A stretch of 64,000 bases of DNA, taken from Leptobrachium leishanense. Its lineage: Eukaryota; Chordata; Amphibia; Anura; Megophryidae. Every line of letters begins with the position of its first letter. The first letter of the stretch is position 1. The position numbers and the translations under genes were made by a program. The stretch covers positions 51,903,514 through 51,967,513 of the forward strand of contig CM019071.1 in assembly GCA_009667805.1 (NCBI GenBank). The letters run 5' to 3'. The notes under the pieces were generated by a model, which worked only from the letters and a program-made list of their open reading frames with translations, was not told where the DNA came from and did no database searches. Positions 1-11,935 of the stretch are shown here, piece by piece.

Positions 1-57
1 GAACATCCTACTGCATTGGCATGTGGAGGGTGCAGAACTTCGGAATGCAATGCTTAT

Positions 58-653
58 CCAGCACAGGAGTGAGAACTTTTACTTAAACTTTGTATCTCTG
101 TGGGGGAGACACAGGAATATAAAAGCAGGGGAGAGGGAAAATATTAACATAAATCGGTCTGAAAGCTCAGAGAAGAGATGACTGGTGCAAATCTATTTTT
201 ATAATAAAATAAAGCACTTTAAATCCAGGGGAAACATTCAAATAAATCACACTGAAGGCTCATAATGACAGAGTAACTGTGAGAGCTGGGTACTAAATGT
301 ATCAGACGTAAAAAACCTTTATAACAAGTAGCACTGGGAGAGGAGAGGGACTTTATATAAAACGTATATTATAGATGAGGAAAAGGCGATAGTGCTCCTG
401 GATAATATAAAATGTATCAGACCTAAGCCCCTATTCTGCAGAGCCGGAGGGAAGATAACACAAGGTTTATAAAGTCCCTCTCTTTTCCCAGCGCTGCTTG
501 TTATAAAGGGTTTTTTACTATCCAGCCCTCCTCTGTCATTAGCTTTCAGTGTGATTTATTTGAATGTTTTCCTTCACCAGCTGGTTTTATCATCTCGTCT
601 GTCTCATAGACATGCAAGGGTTAAGTAAAGGTTTCCTCTCCTGTGCTGGCTGG
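58..653. repeat. Long imperfect inverted repeat (foldback element)
   Basis: The two halves of this segment are reverse complements with mismatches. Matching blocks are 58-90 with 622-653 (CCAGCACAGGAG start), 235-270 with 533-566 (CATTCAAATAAATCACACTG), and 308-357 with about 466-518 (ACCTTTATAACAAG). About 100 bp in the middle is unpaired. No open frame of note lies inside. It is probably a foldback or MITE-type DNA element, but I found no convincing target-site duplication, so the family is unassigned. Confidence 0.6.
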
Positions 654-945
654 CTGTGCTGCGAGTGAGTATTCTAGAGCTCTATCAGATTTTCGGGTAG
701 GGGTCGGGAAGGATTATGCATACAAACCTTTTCAGTAACTTTGCAATATTGCACTCTTCATTGCTGGTCTCCTTCACTCATCAATGTAATATCACAAAAA
801 GGACTGAAACTAAAATGTAGTGCATTTTATTTTAGTTTCTTTCGTTTTATGTACTGGGCAGTTTCGTATCTCTTGAGTCAAACGAAAACTAAATTATCCC
901 AAAATTCAGACTAAATCGTTTAAGTACTAAAACGAATGCACATGT
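654..945. other. No gene seen; AT-rich, ends in a hAT-like terminus
   Basis: There is no coding signal. The last 30 bases (ACGAATGCACATGTCTA) read, on the minus strand, like the TAGAxATGTGC end shared by hAT-type elements elsewhere in the window (12619, 27385). It is probably the end of a degraded element abutting the composite element that follows. Confidence 0.35.
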
Positions 946-1121
946 CTAATATATGCAAGATATTGGCCATAAAACGTGTATGGGGGTCCGAGTACTGCCC
1001 TGGGGGACAGGAAACAATGAAAAAAGTATTTTAAAAAGTTTTTAACCCTTTCACTGCTGAGTGCTGAGCCATTTCTCCGCTGTGTGCTGAGCTCATTTTT
1101 GCTGCTTTTGCTCATGTTTAA

Positions 1122-2362
1122 CCCTTTCGCTGCTGAGGCTTTTCCCGCCCCTATGCTGAGGTCATTTTTTACCTGTTTTGCGCATCATGTTTAAACGTGT
1201 TTTTAAGGCTTATTTTAGTATATGACACCGACATATTATATATCGTTCTTTCCGTCAGACTCGGTAGATTCATAATATGTCATTATTATATGTATACGTT
1301 ATGTCATGTCTGTATATTATAACAAAAAATGCAATAAAATATGTATTTTCAATAATTTACAACGTGTAAAGTGTTTTTTTCCACATTTTAACATGCGAGC
1401 AATTGCGGTTATATTTTGTATGGGGTGCGCTTGTTAAAAAAATTAGAGATGGGGTCTCGTTACATTTTTTTTTGGGGAAAATGACACTATTTTTAACAAA
1501 CGCACCGCATACAAAAATCGTTAGTGCAGCATCATTGTTCACATTATAATTGAAATGGGAACAATATTGCTGCATTAACAAACCCAAAAAAAAGAAAAAA
1601 AAGTGTTTATTTTTTTTTTTTAAATTTTTTTTTTGAATTTTTTTTTTTTTTTTTTTTTAATTTTATTTTATTTTTTTACAACATTTTTAACTTTCATGTT
1701 TGGTATCGTTGGAACGGCCATGCTCTGGCCGATCCAACGATATCAAAATTTAACCCCTAGCTGCCACGGATCTGGAGATAGGGAGTTCATTGGAACTCCT
1801 ATCTCCACACTTGGTGGCAGTTAGGGGTTAACTGTAGGACTGGCGTCATCGTGCTACGCACGATGACGCCAGTCCTCTGGGGGAGTTCCCGGAAGCTTGG
1901 CCGACATCCAAGATGTCGGCCAGCTCCCGGGAAGGATCGCGAATCGGCGCTTTTCAGCGCCGATTTGCGATCCAGCTCCCCAGGGGTTAATGCCAGGCAT
2001 CATTTGGAAGGGCAGGCTGTGCCCTTCCAAATGATGCCTGGGTTAACCCCCTGTGCGCCGCCGATCGGGAGGGAGAGAGGTCCGAAGGACCTCCCCCCCT
2101 CCCTTTCAGGCGCCTCCTCCGCACATGCGGGGGGGGCGCCTGAATTAGGTGTCATCGCGCCCCCGCGATGACACCTAATAATGGCGGCTGCTGGTCCGGA
2201 TGCCGGGCTGACATCCAGGATGTCAGCCCGCACCGGAGGGGCCAGCGATCGGCCGGAACCCGGCCGAACGCTGACCCCAATGTGAGGACGCGCTCAGCGC
2301 GTCCTCAGCACACCAGCGGTAAGGCTGAGGACGCGCTGAGCGCGTCCTTAGCATTGAAGTGG
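1122..2362 (+). mobile_element. Hairpin-chain TTAA element (piggyBac-like, non-autonomous), copy 1
   Basis: The element is flanked on both sides by TTAA (1118-1121 and 2363-2366). Its ends are similar when read inward (CCCTTTCGCTGCTGAGG and, on the minus strand, CCACTTCAATGCTAAGG). The homologous empty site at 18242-18245 carries a single TTAA, so the 4-bp target duplication is directly visible. TTAA targets and CCC-type ends are established marks of the piggyBac superfamily. The first 600 bp are AT-rich with poly-T. From about 1750 the element is a string of short perfect stem-loops, such as AGGACTGGCGTCATCGTG (1834-1876) and GGCTGACATCC (2206-2228). Two more full copies lie at 13284 and 55480. 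No transposase is encoded. Confidence 0.75.
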
Positions 2363-2367
2363 TTAAA

Positions 2368-2905
2368 TGCGATTTGAAGCCATGGGAAATGTTTGAGCAA
2401 CAAGGTGTGGGAAATCTTTGAGCAATAAGGTGTGGGAAATGTTTGAGCAACAAGGTGTGGGAAATGTTTAATCCCATAGGCTTCAATGTTAAAAACGGTG
2501 TGGGAAATGTTTCACCAACAATCAGTGGGAAATGTTGAATCCCATAGGCTTTAATGTTAAAAAATGGTGTGGGAAATGTTTGAGCAACAAGGTGTGGGAA
2601 ATGTTGAATCCCATAGGCTTCATTGTTAAAAAAAGGTGTGGGAAATGTTTCACCAACAATCAGTGGGAAATGTTGAATCCTATTGGCTTCAATGTTAAAA
2701 ATGGTGTGGGAAATGTTTGAGCAATAAGGTGTGGTAAATGTTGAATCCCATAGGCTTCAATATTAAAAAGGTGTGGGAAATGTTTCACCAACAATCAGTG
2801 TGAAATGTTGAATCCCATAGACTTCAATGTTAAAAATGGTGTGGGAAATGTTTGAGCAACAAGGTGTCAGAAATGTTGAATCCCATAGGCTTCAATGTTA
2901 AAAAT
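2368..2905. repeat. Minisatellite of GTGGGAAATGTTT units
   Basis: Tandem degenerate units of about 24-60 bp alternate GTGGGAAATGTTTGAGCAA with GTTGAATCCCATAGGCTTCA. The same array type occupies the same place in the related element at 18254-18530, so it is an internal part of that transposon family. The open frames here are repeat artefacts. Confidence 0.75.
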
Positions 2906-3114
2906 GTTCCCGTTTTAATTCAATATCTAATAAATCGTTGCTTGTAATATTCTGCAGTAAAGTGTCTCTTTATTTTTAGATTTTTTAGGACCTTTTAAGC
3001 ATTTTTTCTTTCAAACTTTCCTCGAACGGCCCGAAAAGTTCGAAGTTCGTGAATTTTCCAACAGCTGATGTTCGAATCGAACTTCGAACTGATTTGAACT
3101 GGCAGACCATCCCT

Positions 3115-3784
3115 ACTGGTGATGTCTTCTGAGTGGGATTGACTCGTCTTTCCATGATTGTAGAGCAGCGACCTGGTGGTTAGGTTGAACCTCGTAAAAT
3201 CGAGACTTGCTTCTCCACAGTGGTATTGGAGGGATGTGCTGAGCAGGATTTCTCCACGGTCAAAGGGCAGAGAAATTACCACTTGGCTCATCAGCTGATA
3301 TTGTGTGGTAGCAAGTATGTACCATTAGGTGTCTCGCCCAAAGACATTTACTGGAGAGGATCGCACCTGGATCGCCAGGATCGCACCTGGGTCTCCACAG
3401 TTATAGAGCAGTGATGTTACCTCTACTCCATCCAGATGGAAATGTAGTTCTAAAACACCTGGGACCCTATTCCAGAGTTGGTACTTAACCAGAGCTGTTG
3501 CAAACTTAACCACTCCATTGACTGTAATGACTCTGGTAAGTTGGCTCTTGTAAGCTCTGGTCAAGTTAGCACCAACCTTGGAATAGGGCCCCTGAAGGGC
3601 CAAAGTTGTCAACCCCTGCTCTATAACTAAAGCAGAGCTACAACACAACGCAAGCTCCGGACGTTCAGTGATCCTTCTAAAAGCCCCAGGGTGATACTTA
3701 ATAAACCTAATGCCATGATTCACCTTACTGTATCCTGTACCCCCAATAGCAGTATGGTGTAAGACACCCAAGTAATGTCACTCA
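3115..3784. other. No gene or known element seen
   Basis: Mixed-composition sequence without a convincing coding frame. A short inverted motif (ACCAGAGC near 3488, GCTCTGGT near 3556) may be the remnant of a small palindromic element. Confidence 0.3.
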
Positions 3785-4499
3785 GCAAGCACCACAGGGC
3801 CGTCACAGTGCAGGGAAAAGCCGCCGAAAACCTGTCGGACACTCACCGCAAAACCCAGGTGAATGCACACCGAAACCCGCAAAACCATCTGGATTAACCC
3901 CGCCGAACACGAAGGAGCCGATCACAGCCGCCGGAAAAACCCGACACCGCAGACGAATGGAGTGAAGAAAAAAAAAAAAAACGTTTGCTTGAATGTTTGA
4001 AAAGTGAAACGCTGTTTGCAAAGAAACTACTGAGCAAAAATGTCTGAAATTTGCATATGATCCAGTGAATGATAATAAAAAGGGCTGTTACAGAAAAAAG
4101 ATCAAACGTTTAAAAAAAAAATCGGCAAAAGTTTTTGCAAGAAAATCCCCAAAAATGCTTAAAATATCCCAAAAAATCTATAAATAAAGAGACTCTTTAC
4201 TGCAGAATATTATAATCAACGGTTTATTAGATATTGAACTAAAATGGGAATATTTTTAACATTAAAGCCTATGGGATTCGCCTGAATAAACTTGCCGAAT
4301 TAAACCACTGAATGGCAGGGCAATTCGGCACTGCCCTCGAAAAGGCAACGACCAGGCACCGTATGTGCAGGCAATTCGCCAACATTTGGCGAACTGCCTG
4401 CTCTCTGAATAGCCGAATGACCAAGAAAGGTAACCGAACGCTGATTTTCAGCGTTCGGTTACCTTTCGGCAGCCATTCAGATCTCTTTGAATAACCCTG
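3785..4499 (-). mobile_element. Partial copy of a CAGGGTTATTCA-ended element
   Basis: This stretch is the reverse complement of most of the element at 23391-24751. Shared blocks include AAGCACCACAGGG, the ATAATAAAAAGGGCTGTTAC block, and the right end CTCTTTGAATAACCCTG at 4483-4499. The terminus CAGGGTTATTCAAAGAG recurs at 23391 and, diverged, at 54691. The family is not identified. Terminal inverted repeats and the lack of coding capacity suggest a MITE-like DNA element. Confidence 0.55.
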
Positions 4500-4633
4500 T
4501 ATGTTTTAATTCTGGTTAGATTTTTGAGTGCTGCCACTCTTTGGATTTTTGTATATATTCGCACAACATTTTGCATTAGTTTTGCACTTTTGTATTTTTT
4601 GGAAAGAGCTGCTGGTATCCTGAATATATACAT

Positions 4634-4715
4634 ATTATTCTAGAATGTTAATATATGAATATATAATTATTAAAATATAAATATATAATAAATAATATAT
4701 AATTATATAATAATT

Positions 4716-4753
<38 letters not shown>

Positions 4754-4871
4754 TGGAATTGCATATATATATATATATTATATTATAGAATTATTATAGA
4801 ATTATATTTTTAATTATTATATATTTATATTTTAATAATTATATATTCATATATTAACATTCTATAATAAT
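4634..4871. repeat. Long AT-rich palindrome with TA repeats at the centre
   Basis: Left arm 4634-4690 (containing AGAATGTTAATATATGAATA) is an almost perfect reverse complement of right arm 4815-4871 (containing TATTCATATATTAACATTCT). Between them are further AT palindromes and a (TA)n run. The segment is nearly pure A+T and should be able to extrude as a cruciform. Confidence 0.75.
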
Positions 4872-5384
4872 ATCAAGATTTTATTATTATAGAACTATAT
4901 ATATATTAGATTATAGAATTGTTATATATTTGATTATGATATATTTATATTTAATATATTAATACATTTATATTACAGAATAATATTTAATCTTTATAGA
5001 ATTATATATATTATATTATAAAATTATTATAGAAGTATAAGTATCCAGGAAAACACAGAGTATCTGGCAGGCCTGTGCATGTTTGATCCCAGCTGATTAA
5101 TTTTGTGATTCGCTGACACCTTGTGGAGTCGGTCGGTATCGTCTCTGTACGAGTAACACGCAGATGTTACCTGTGTTGGCAGGCAAGGGGTTACGAGCAG
5201 GGAGGGGACGTTACAATTAACCTGGGTGTGTGAATTCATCATGCAGTGCAGAGTGTCAATTATTGTGATGAGTGTGGAGGGAGGGGGCCCTGGGTCAGCC
5301 TATATATGCACAGGTTACGCCTGTATGTCTGTGGCTGTGTGTGCCGGCAATCTGTATAATTATCACCAAGCCAGTCCATGCATT
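4872..5384. other. No gene seen; AT-rich flank, then the approach to the minisatellite
   Basis: To about 5035 the sequence continues as degenerate AT repeats. From 5036 to 5384 it is ordinary mixed DNA with no coding or RNA signal that I can support. Confidence 0.4.
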
Positions 5385-8300
5385 TGTCTCTGTGTGAATA
5401 TGTGCTGTGGTGTTTGTGGTCTCTGTGTGTGAATATGTGCGTTGTTGTTTGCGGTCTGTGTGTGAATATGTGCGTTGTTGTTTGCGGTCTCTGTGTGTGA
5501 ATATGTGCTGTGGTGTTTGTGGTCTCTGTGTGTGAATATGTGCTGTGGTGTTTGTGGTCTCTGTGTGTGAATATGTGCTGTGGTGTTTGCTGTCTGTGTG
5601 TGAATATGTGCTGTGGTGTTTGCTGTCTGTGTGTGAATATGTGCTGTGGTGTTTGCGGTCTCTGTGTGTGAATATGTGCTGTGTTGTTTGCGGTCTTTGT
5701 GTGAATATGTGCTGTGGTGTTTGTGGTCTCTGTGTGAATATGTGCTGTGTTGTTTGCGGTCTTTGTGTGAATATGTGCTGTGGTGTTTGCGGTCTGTGTG
5801 TGAATATGTGCTGTGGTGTTTGTGGTCTCTGTGTGTGAATATGTGCTGTGGTGTTTCTGGTCTCTGTGTGTGAATATGTGCTGTGGTGTTGCTGTCTGTG
5901 TGTGAATATGTGCTGTGGTGTTTGCTGTCTGTGTGTGAATATGTGCTGTGTTGTTTGCGGTCTCTGTGTGTGAATATGTGCTGTGTTGTTTGCGGTCTTG
6001 TGTGTGAATATGTGCTGTGGTGTTTGTGGTCTCTGTGTGAATATGTGCTGTGGTTGTTTGCGGTCTTGTGTGAATATGTGCTGTGGTGTTTGCGGTCTGT
6101 GTGTGAATATGTGCTGTGGTGTTTGCTGTCTCTGTGTGTGAATATGTGCTGTGGTGTTTGCTGTCTGTGTGTGAATATGTGCTGTGGTGTTTGCTGTCTG
6201 TGTGTGAATATGTGCTGTGGTGTTTGCTGTCTCTGTGTGTGAATATGTGCTGTGGTGTTTGTGGTCTCTGTGTGTGAATATGTGCTGTGGTGTTTGTGGT
6301 CTCTGTGTGTGAATATGTGCTGTGGTGTTTGTGGTCTCTGTGTGAATATGTGCTGTGGTGTTTGTGGTCTCTGTGTGTGAATATGTGCTGTGGTGTTTGT
6401 GGTCTCTGTGTGTGAATATGTGCTGTGGTGTTTGTGGTCTCTGTGTGTGAATATGTGCTGTGGTGTTTGTGGTCTGTGTGTGAATATGTGCTGTGGTGTT
6501 TGCGGTCTGTGTGTGAATATGTGCTGTGGTGTTTGTGGTCTCTGTGTGTGAATATGTGCTGTGGTGTTTGTGGTCTCTGTGTGTGAATATGTGCTGTGGT
6601 GTTTAAGGTCTCTGTGTGTGAATATGTGCTGTGGTGTTTCTGGTCTTTGTGTGAATATGTGCTGTGGTGTTTGTGGTCTTTGTGTGAAAATGTGCTGTGG
6701 TGTTTGTGGTCTTTGTGTGAATATGTGCTGTGGTGTTTGTGGTCTTTGTGTGAATATGTGCTGTGGTGTTTGTGGTCTCTGTGTGTGAATATGTGCTGTG
6801 GTGTTTCTGGTCTTTGTGTGAATATGTGCTGTGGTGTTTCTGGTCTTTGTGTGAATATTTGCTGTGGTGTTTGCTGTCTGTGTGTGAATATGTGCTGTGG
6901 TGTTTGTGGTCTTTGTGTGAAAATGGGCTGTGGTGTTTGTGGTCTTTGTGTGAATATGTGCTGTGGTGTTTGTGGTCTCTGTGTGTGAATATGTGCTGTG
7001 GTGTTTGCTGTCTGTGTGTGAATATGTGCTGTGGTGTTTGTGGTCTTTGTGTGAAAATGTGCTGTGGTGTTTGTGGTCTTTGTGTGAATATGTGCTGTGG
7101 TGTTTGTGGTCTCTGTGTGTGAATATGTGCTGTGGTGTTTGCTGTCTGTGTGTGAATATGTGCTGTGGTGTTTGCGGTCTTTGTGTGAATATGCGCTGTG
7201 GTGTTTGTGGTCTCTGTGTGGAATATGTGCTGTTGTGTTTTGTGGTCTCTGTGTGTGAATATGTGCTGTGGTGTTTGCTGTCTGTGTGTGAATATGTGCT
7301 GTGGTGTTTGTGGTCTCTGTGTGTGAATATGTGCTGTGGTGTTTGTGGTCTCTGTGTGTGAATATGTGCTGTGGTGTTTGCTGTCTGTGTGTGAATATGT
7401 GCTGTGGTGTTTGCTGTCTGTGTGTGAATATGTGCTGTGTTGTTTGCGGTCTCTGTGTGTGAATATGTGCTGTGTTGTTTGCGGTCTTTGTGTGAATATG
7501 TGCTGTGGTGTTTGTGGTCTCTGTGTGAATATGTGCTGTGTTGTTTGCGGTCTTTGTGTGAATATGTGCTGTGGTGTTTGCGGTCTGTGTGTGAATATGT
7601 GCTGTGGTGTTTGCTGTCTCTGTGTGTGAATATGTGCTGTGGTGTTTGTGGTCTGTGTGTGAATATGTGCTGTGGTGTTTGCTGTCTGTGTGTGAATATG
7701 TGCTGTGGTGTTTGCTGTCTCTGTGTGAATATGTGCTGTGGTGTTTGTGGTCTCTGTGTGTGAATATGTGCTGTGGTGTTTGCTGTCTCTGTGTGTGAAT
7801 ATGTGCTGTGGTGTTTGTGGTCTCTGTGTGTGAATATGTGCTGTGGTGTTTGTGGTCTCTGTGTGTGAATATGTGCTGTGGTGTTTGTGGTCTCTGTGTG
7901 AATATGTGCTGTGGTGTTTGTGGTCTCTGTGTGTGAATATGTGCTGTGGTGTTTGTGGTCTCTGTGTGTGAATATGTGCTGTGGTGTTTGTGGTCTCTGT
8001 GTGTGAATATGTGCTGTGGTGTTTGTGGTCTCTGTGTGTGAATATGTGCTGTGGTGTTTGTGGTCTCTGTGTGTGAATATGTGCTGTGGTGTTTCTGGTC
8101 TTTGTGTGAATATGTGCTGTGGTGTTTGTGGTCTCTGTGTGTGAATATGTGCTGTGGTGTTTGCTGTCTGTGTGTGAATATGTGCTGTGGTGTTTGTGGT
8201 CTTTGTGTGAAAATGTGCTGTGGTGTTTTGTGGTCTTTGTGTGAATATGTGCTGTGGTGTTTGTGGTCTTTGTGTGAATATGTGCTGTGGTGTTTGTGGT

Positions 8301-11300
8301 CTCTGTGTGTGAATATGTGCTGTGGTGTTTGTGGTCTCTGTGTGTGAATATGTGCTGTGGTGTTTCTGGTCTTTGTGTGAATATGTGCTGTGGTGTTTGC
8401 TGGTCTTTGTGTGAATATTTGCTGTGGTGTTTGCTGTCTGTGTGTGAATATGTGCTGTGGTGTTTGTGGTCTTTGTGTGAAAATGTGCTGTGGTGTTTGT
8501 GGTCTTTGTGTGAATATGTGCTGTGGTGTTTGTGGTCTCTGTGTGTGAATATGTGCTGTGGTGTTTGCTGTCTGTGTGTGAATATGTGCTGTGGTGTTTG
8601 TGGTCTTTGTGTGAAAATGTGCTGTGGTGTTTGTGGTCTTTGTGTGAATATGTGCTGTGGTGTTTGTGGTCTCTGTGTGTGAATATGTGCTGTGGTGTTT
8701 GCTGTCTGTGTGTGAATATGTGCTGTGGTGTTTGTTGGTCTCTGTGTGAATATGTGCTGTGGTGTTTGTGGTCTCTGTGTGTGAATATGTGCTGTGGTGT
8801 TTGCTGTCTGTGTGTGAATATGTGCTGTGGTGTTTGCTGTCTGTGTGTGAATATGTGCTGTGGTGTTTGCTGTCTGTGTGTGAATATGTGCTGTGGTGTT
8901 TGCGGTCTTTGTGTGAATATGCGCTGTGGTGTTTGTGGTCTCTGTGTGAATATGTGCTGTGGTGTTTGTGGTCTCTGTGTGTGAATATGTGCTGTGGTGT
9001 TTGCTGTCTGTGTGTGAATATGTGCTGTGGTGTTTGTGGTCTCTGTGTGTGAATATGTGCTGTGGTGTTTGTGGTCTCTGTGTGTGAATATGTGCTGTGG
9101 TGTTTGCTGTCTGTGTGTGAATATGTGCTGTGGTGTTTGTGGTCTCTGTGTGTGAATATGTGCTGTGGTGTTTTGTGGTTTTTGTGTGAATATTTGCTGT
9201 GGTGTTTGTGGTCTCTGTGTGTGAATATGTGCTGTGGTGTTTGTGGTCTCTGTGTGTGAATATGTGCTGTGGTGTTTGCGGTCTTTGTGTGAATATGTGC
9301 TGTGGTGTTTGTGGTCTCTGTGTGTGAATATGTGCTGTGGTGTTTGTGGTTTTTGTGTGAATATTTGCTGTGGTGTTTGTGGTCTCTGTGTGTGAATATG
9401 TGCTGTGGTGTTTGTGGTCTCTGTGTGTGAATATGTGCTGTGGTGTTTGCGGTCTTTGTGTGAATATGTGCTGTGGTGTTTGTGGTCTCTGTGTGAATAT
9501 GTGCTGTGGTGTTTGCTGTCTGTGTGTGAATATGTGCTGTGGTGTTTGTGGTCTCTGTGTGTGAATATGTGCTGTGGTGTTTGCTGTCTGTGTGTGAATA
9601 TGTGCTGTGGTGTTTGCTGTCTGTGTGTGAATATGTGCTGTGGTGTTTGTGGTCTCTGTGTGTGAATATGTGCTGTGGTGTTTGTGGTCTCTGTGTGTGA
9701 ATATGTGCTGTGGTGTTTGTGGTCTCTGTGTGTGAATATGTGCTGTGGTGTTTGCTGTCTGTGTGTGAATATGTGCTGTGGTGTTTGTGGTCTCTGTGTG
9801 TGAATATGTGCTGTGGTGTTTGCTGTCTGTGTGTGAATATGTGCTGTGGTGTTTGTGGTCTTTGTGTGAATATGTGCTGTGGTGTTTGTGGTCTCTGTGT
9901 GTGAATATGTGCTGTGGTGTTTGTGGTCTCTGTGTGTGAATATGTGCTGTGGTGTTTGTGGTCTCTGTGTGTGAATATGTGCTGTGGTGTTTGTGGTCTT
10001 TGTGTGAAAATGTGCTGTGGTGTTTGTGGTCTGTGTGTGAATATGTGCTGTGGTGTTTGTGGTCTCTGTGTGTGAATATGTGCTGTGGTGTTTGTGGTCT
10101 TTGTGTGAATATGTGCTGTGGTGTTTGTGGTCTCTGTGTGTGAATATGTGCTGTGGTGTTTGTGGTCTCTGTGTGAATATGTGCTGTGGTGTTTGTGGTC
10201 TCTGTGTGTGAATATGTGCTGTGGTGTTTGTGGTCTCTGTGTGTGAATATGTGCTGTGGTGTTTGTGGTCTTTGTGTGAATATGTGCTGTGGTGTTTGCT
10301 GTCTGTGTGTGAATATGTGCTGTGGTGTTTGTGGTCTGTGTGTGAATATGTGCTGTGGTGTTTGTGGTCTCTGTGTGAATATGTGCTGTGGTGTTTGTGG
10401 TCTCTGTGTGTGAATATGTGCTGTGGTGTTTGCTGTCTGTGTGTGAATATGTGCTGTGGTGTTTGCTGTCTGTGTGTGAATATGTGCTGTGGTGTTTGTG
10501 GTCTCTGTGTGTGAATATGTGCTGTGGTGTTTGTGGTCTCTGTGTGTGAATATGTGCTGTGGTGTTTGCTGTCTGTGTGTGAATATGTGCTGTGGTGTTT
10601 GCTGTCTGTGTGTGAATATGTGCTGTGGTGTTTGTGGTCTCTGTGTGTGAATATGTGCTGTGGTGTTTGTGGTCTCTGTGTGTGAATATGTGCTGTGGTG
10701 TTTGCTGTCTGTGTGTGAATATGTGCTGTGGTGTTTGCTGTCTGTGTGTGAATATGTGCTGTGGTGTTTGTGGTCTCTGTGTGTGAATATGTGCTGTGGT
10801 GTTTGTGGTCTCTGTGTGTGAATATGTGCTGTGGTGTTTGTGGTCTCTGTGTGTGAAAATGTGCTGTGGTGTTTGCTGTCTGTGTGTGAATATGTGCTGT
10901 GGTGTTTGCTGTCTGTGTGTGAATATGTGCTGTGGTGTTTGTGGTCTTTGTGTGAATATGTGCTGTGGTGTTTGTGGTCTCTGTGTGTGAATATGTGCTG
11001 TGGTGTTTGTGGTCTCTGTGTGAATATGTGCTGTGGTGTTTGCTGTCTGTGTGTGAATATGTGCTGTGGTGTTTGCTGTCTGTGTGTGAATATGTGCTGT
11101 GGTGTTTGTGGTCTCTGTGTGTGAATATGTGCTGTGGTGTTTGTGGTCTCTGTGTGTGAATATGTGCTGTGGTGTTTGTGGTCTCTGTGTGAATATGTGC
11201 TGTGGTGTTTGCTGTCTGTGTGTGAATATGTGCTGTGGTGTTTGCTGTCTGTGTGTGAATATGTGCTGTGGTGTTTGTGGTCTCTGTGTGTGAATATGTG

Positions 11301-11935
11301 CTGTGGTGTTTGTGGTCTCTGTGTGTGAATATGTGCTGTGGTGTTTGCTGTCTGTGTGTGAATATGTGCTGTGGTGTTTGCTGTCTGTGTGTGAATATGT
11401 GCTGTGTTGTTTGTGGTCTTTGTGTGAATATGTGCTGTGGTGTTTGTGGTCTCTGTGTGTGAATATGTGCTGTGGTGTTTGTGGTCTCTGTGTGAATATG
11501 TGCTGTGGTGTTTGTGGTCTCTGTGTGTGAATATGTGCTGTGGTGTTTGCTGTCTGTGTGTGAATATGTGCTGTGGTGTTTGTGGTCTCTGTGTGTGAAT
11601 ATGTGCTGTGGTGTTTGTGGTCTGTGTGTGAATATGTGCTGTGGTGTTTGTGGTCTGTGTGTGAATATGTGCTGTGGTGTTTGTGGTCTCTGTGTGAATA
11701 TGTGCTGTGGTGTTTGCTGTCTGTGTGTGAATATGTGTAGTGGTGTTTGTGGTCTCTGTGTGAATATGTGCTGTGGTGTTTGCTGTCTGTGTGTGAATAT
11801 GTGTAGTGGTGTTTGTGGTCTGTGTGTGAATATGTGCTGTGGTGTTTCTGGTCTTTGTGTGAATATGTGTAGTGGTTTTTGTTGTCTCTGTGTGAATATG
11901 TGCTATGTGTCTGTTGAGTGTGTATGTGTGTGTCT
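5385..11935. repeat. 6.5-kb minisatellite, about 33-35 bp unit, roughly 190 copies
   Basis: Units follow the pattern GTGTGAATATGTGCTGTGG then TGTTTGTGGTCTCT, with a few recurrent variants of the last third (GCTGTCTG, GCGGTCTTTG, TGTGGTCTTTG) and occasional base changes such as GAAAATG or GTGTAGTGG. Copies toward 11700-11935 are the most degenerate. On the minus strand the unit lacks stops in all three frames, so changes in unit length shift the frame without ending it. That explains a spurious open frame of about 1900 codons ending near 12380. It has no domain, and its composition (His/Thr/Gln) merely mirrors the repeat. Confidence 0.95.

Larger units (their letters stand above)
946..3114 (+). 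mobile_element. Composite hAT-like element (5' end missing) with a nested insertion
   Basis: Bases 946-1121 and 2363-3114 align with 18077-18783, a complete hAT-like element. Both share the stretch GCAAGATATTGGCCATAAAA, the GTGGGAAATGTTT minisatellite, and a right end reading GGCAG(A/C)CCATCCCTA. The 5' terminus (TAGTGATGTGCCGAAC in the other copy) is absent here and replaced by unrelated DNA. The continuity is broken by the hairpin-chain element at 1122-2362. No transposase frame is present, so this copy is non-autonomous. Confidence 0.55.

Noticed and set aside
1851..2486. Overlapping frames on both strands in GC-rich DNA
   Set aside because: They translate hairpin stems of a transposable element. 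The same pattern occurs at 13270-13854 and 55450-55950, without conservation of the peptides.
5385..11935. CRISPR-like regular repeats
   Set aside because: There are no unique spacers between constant repeats; the units are contiguous. The genome is eukaryotic.
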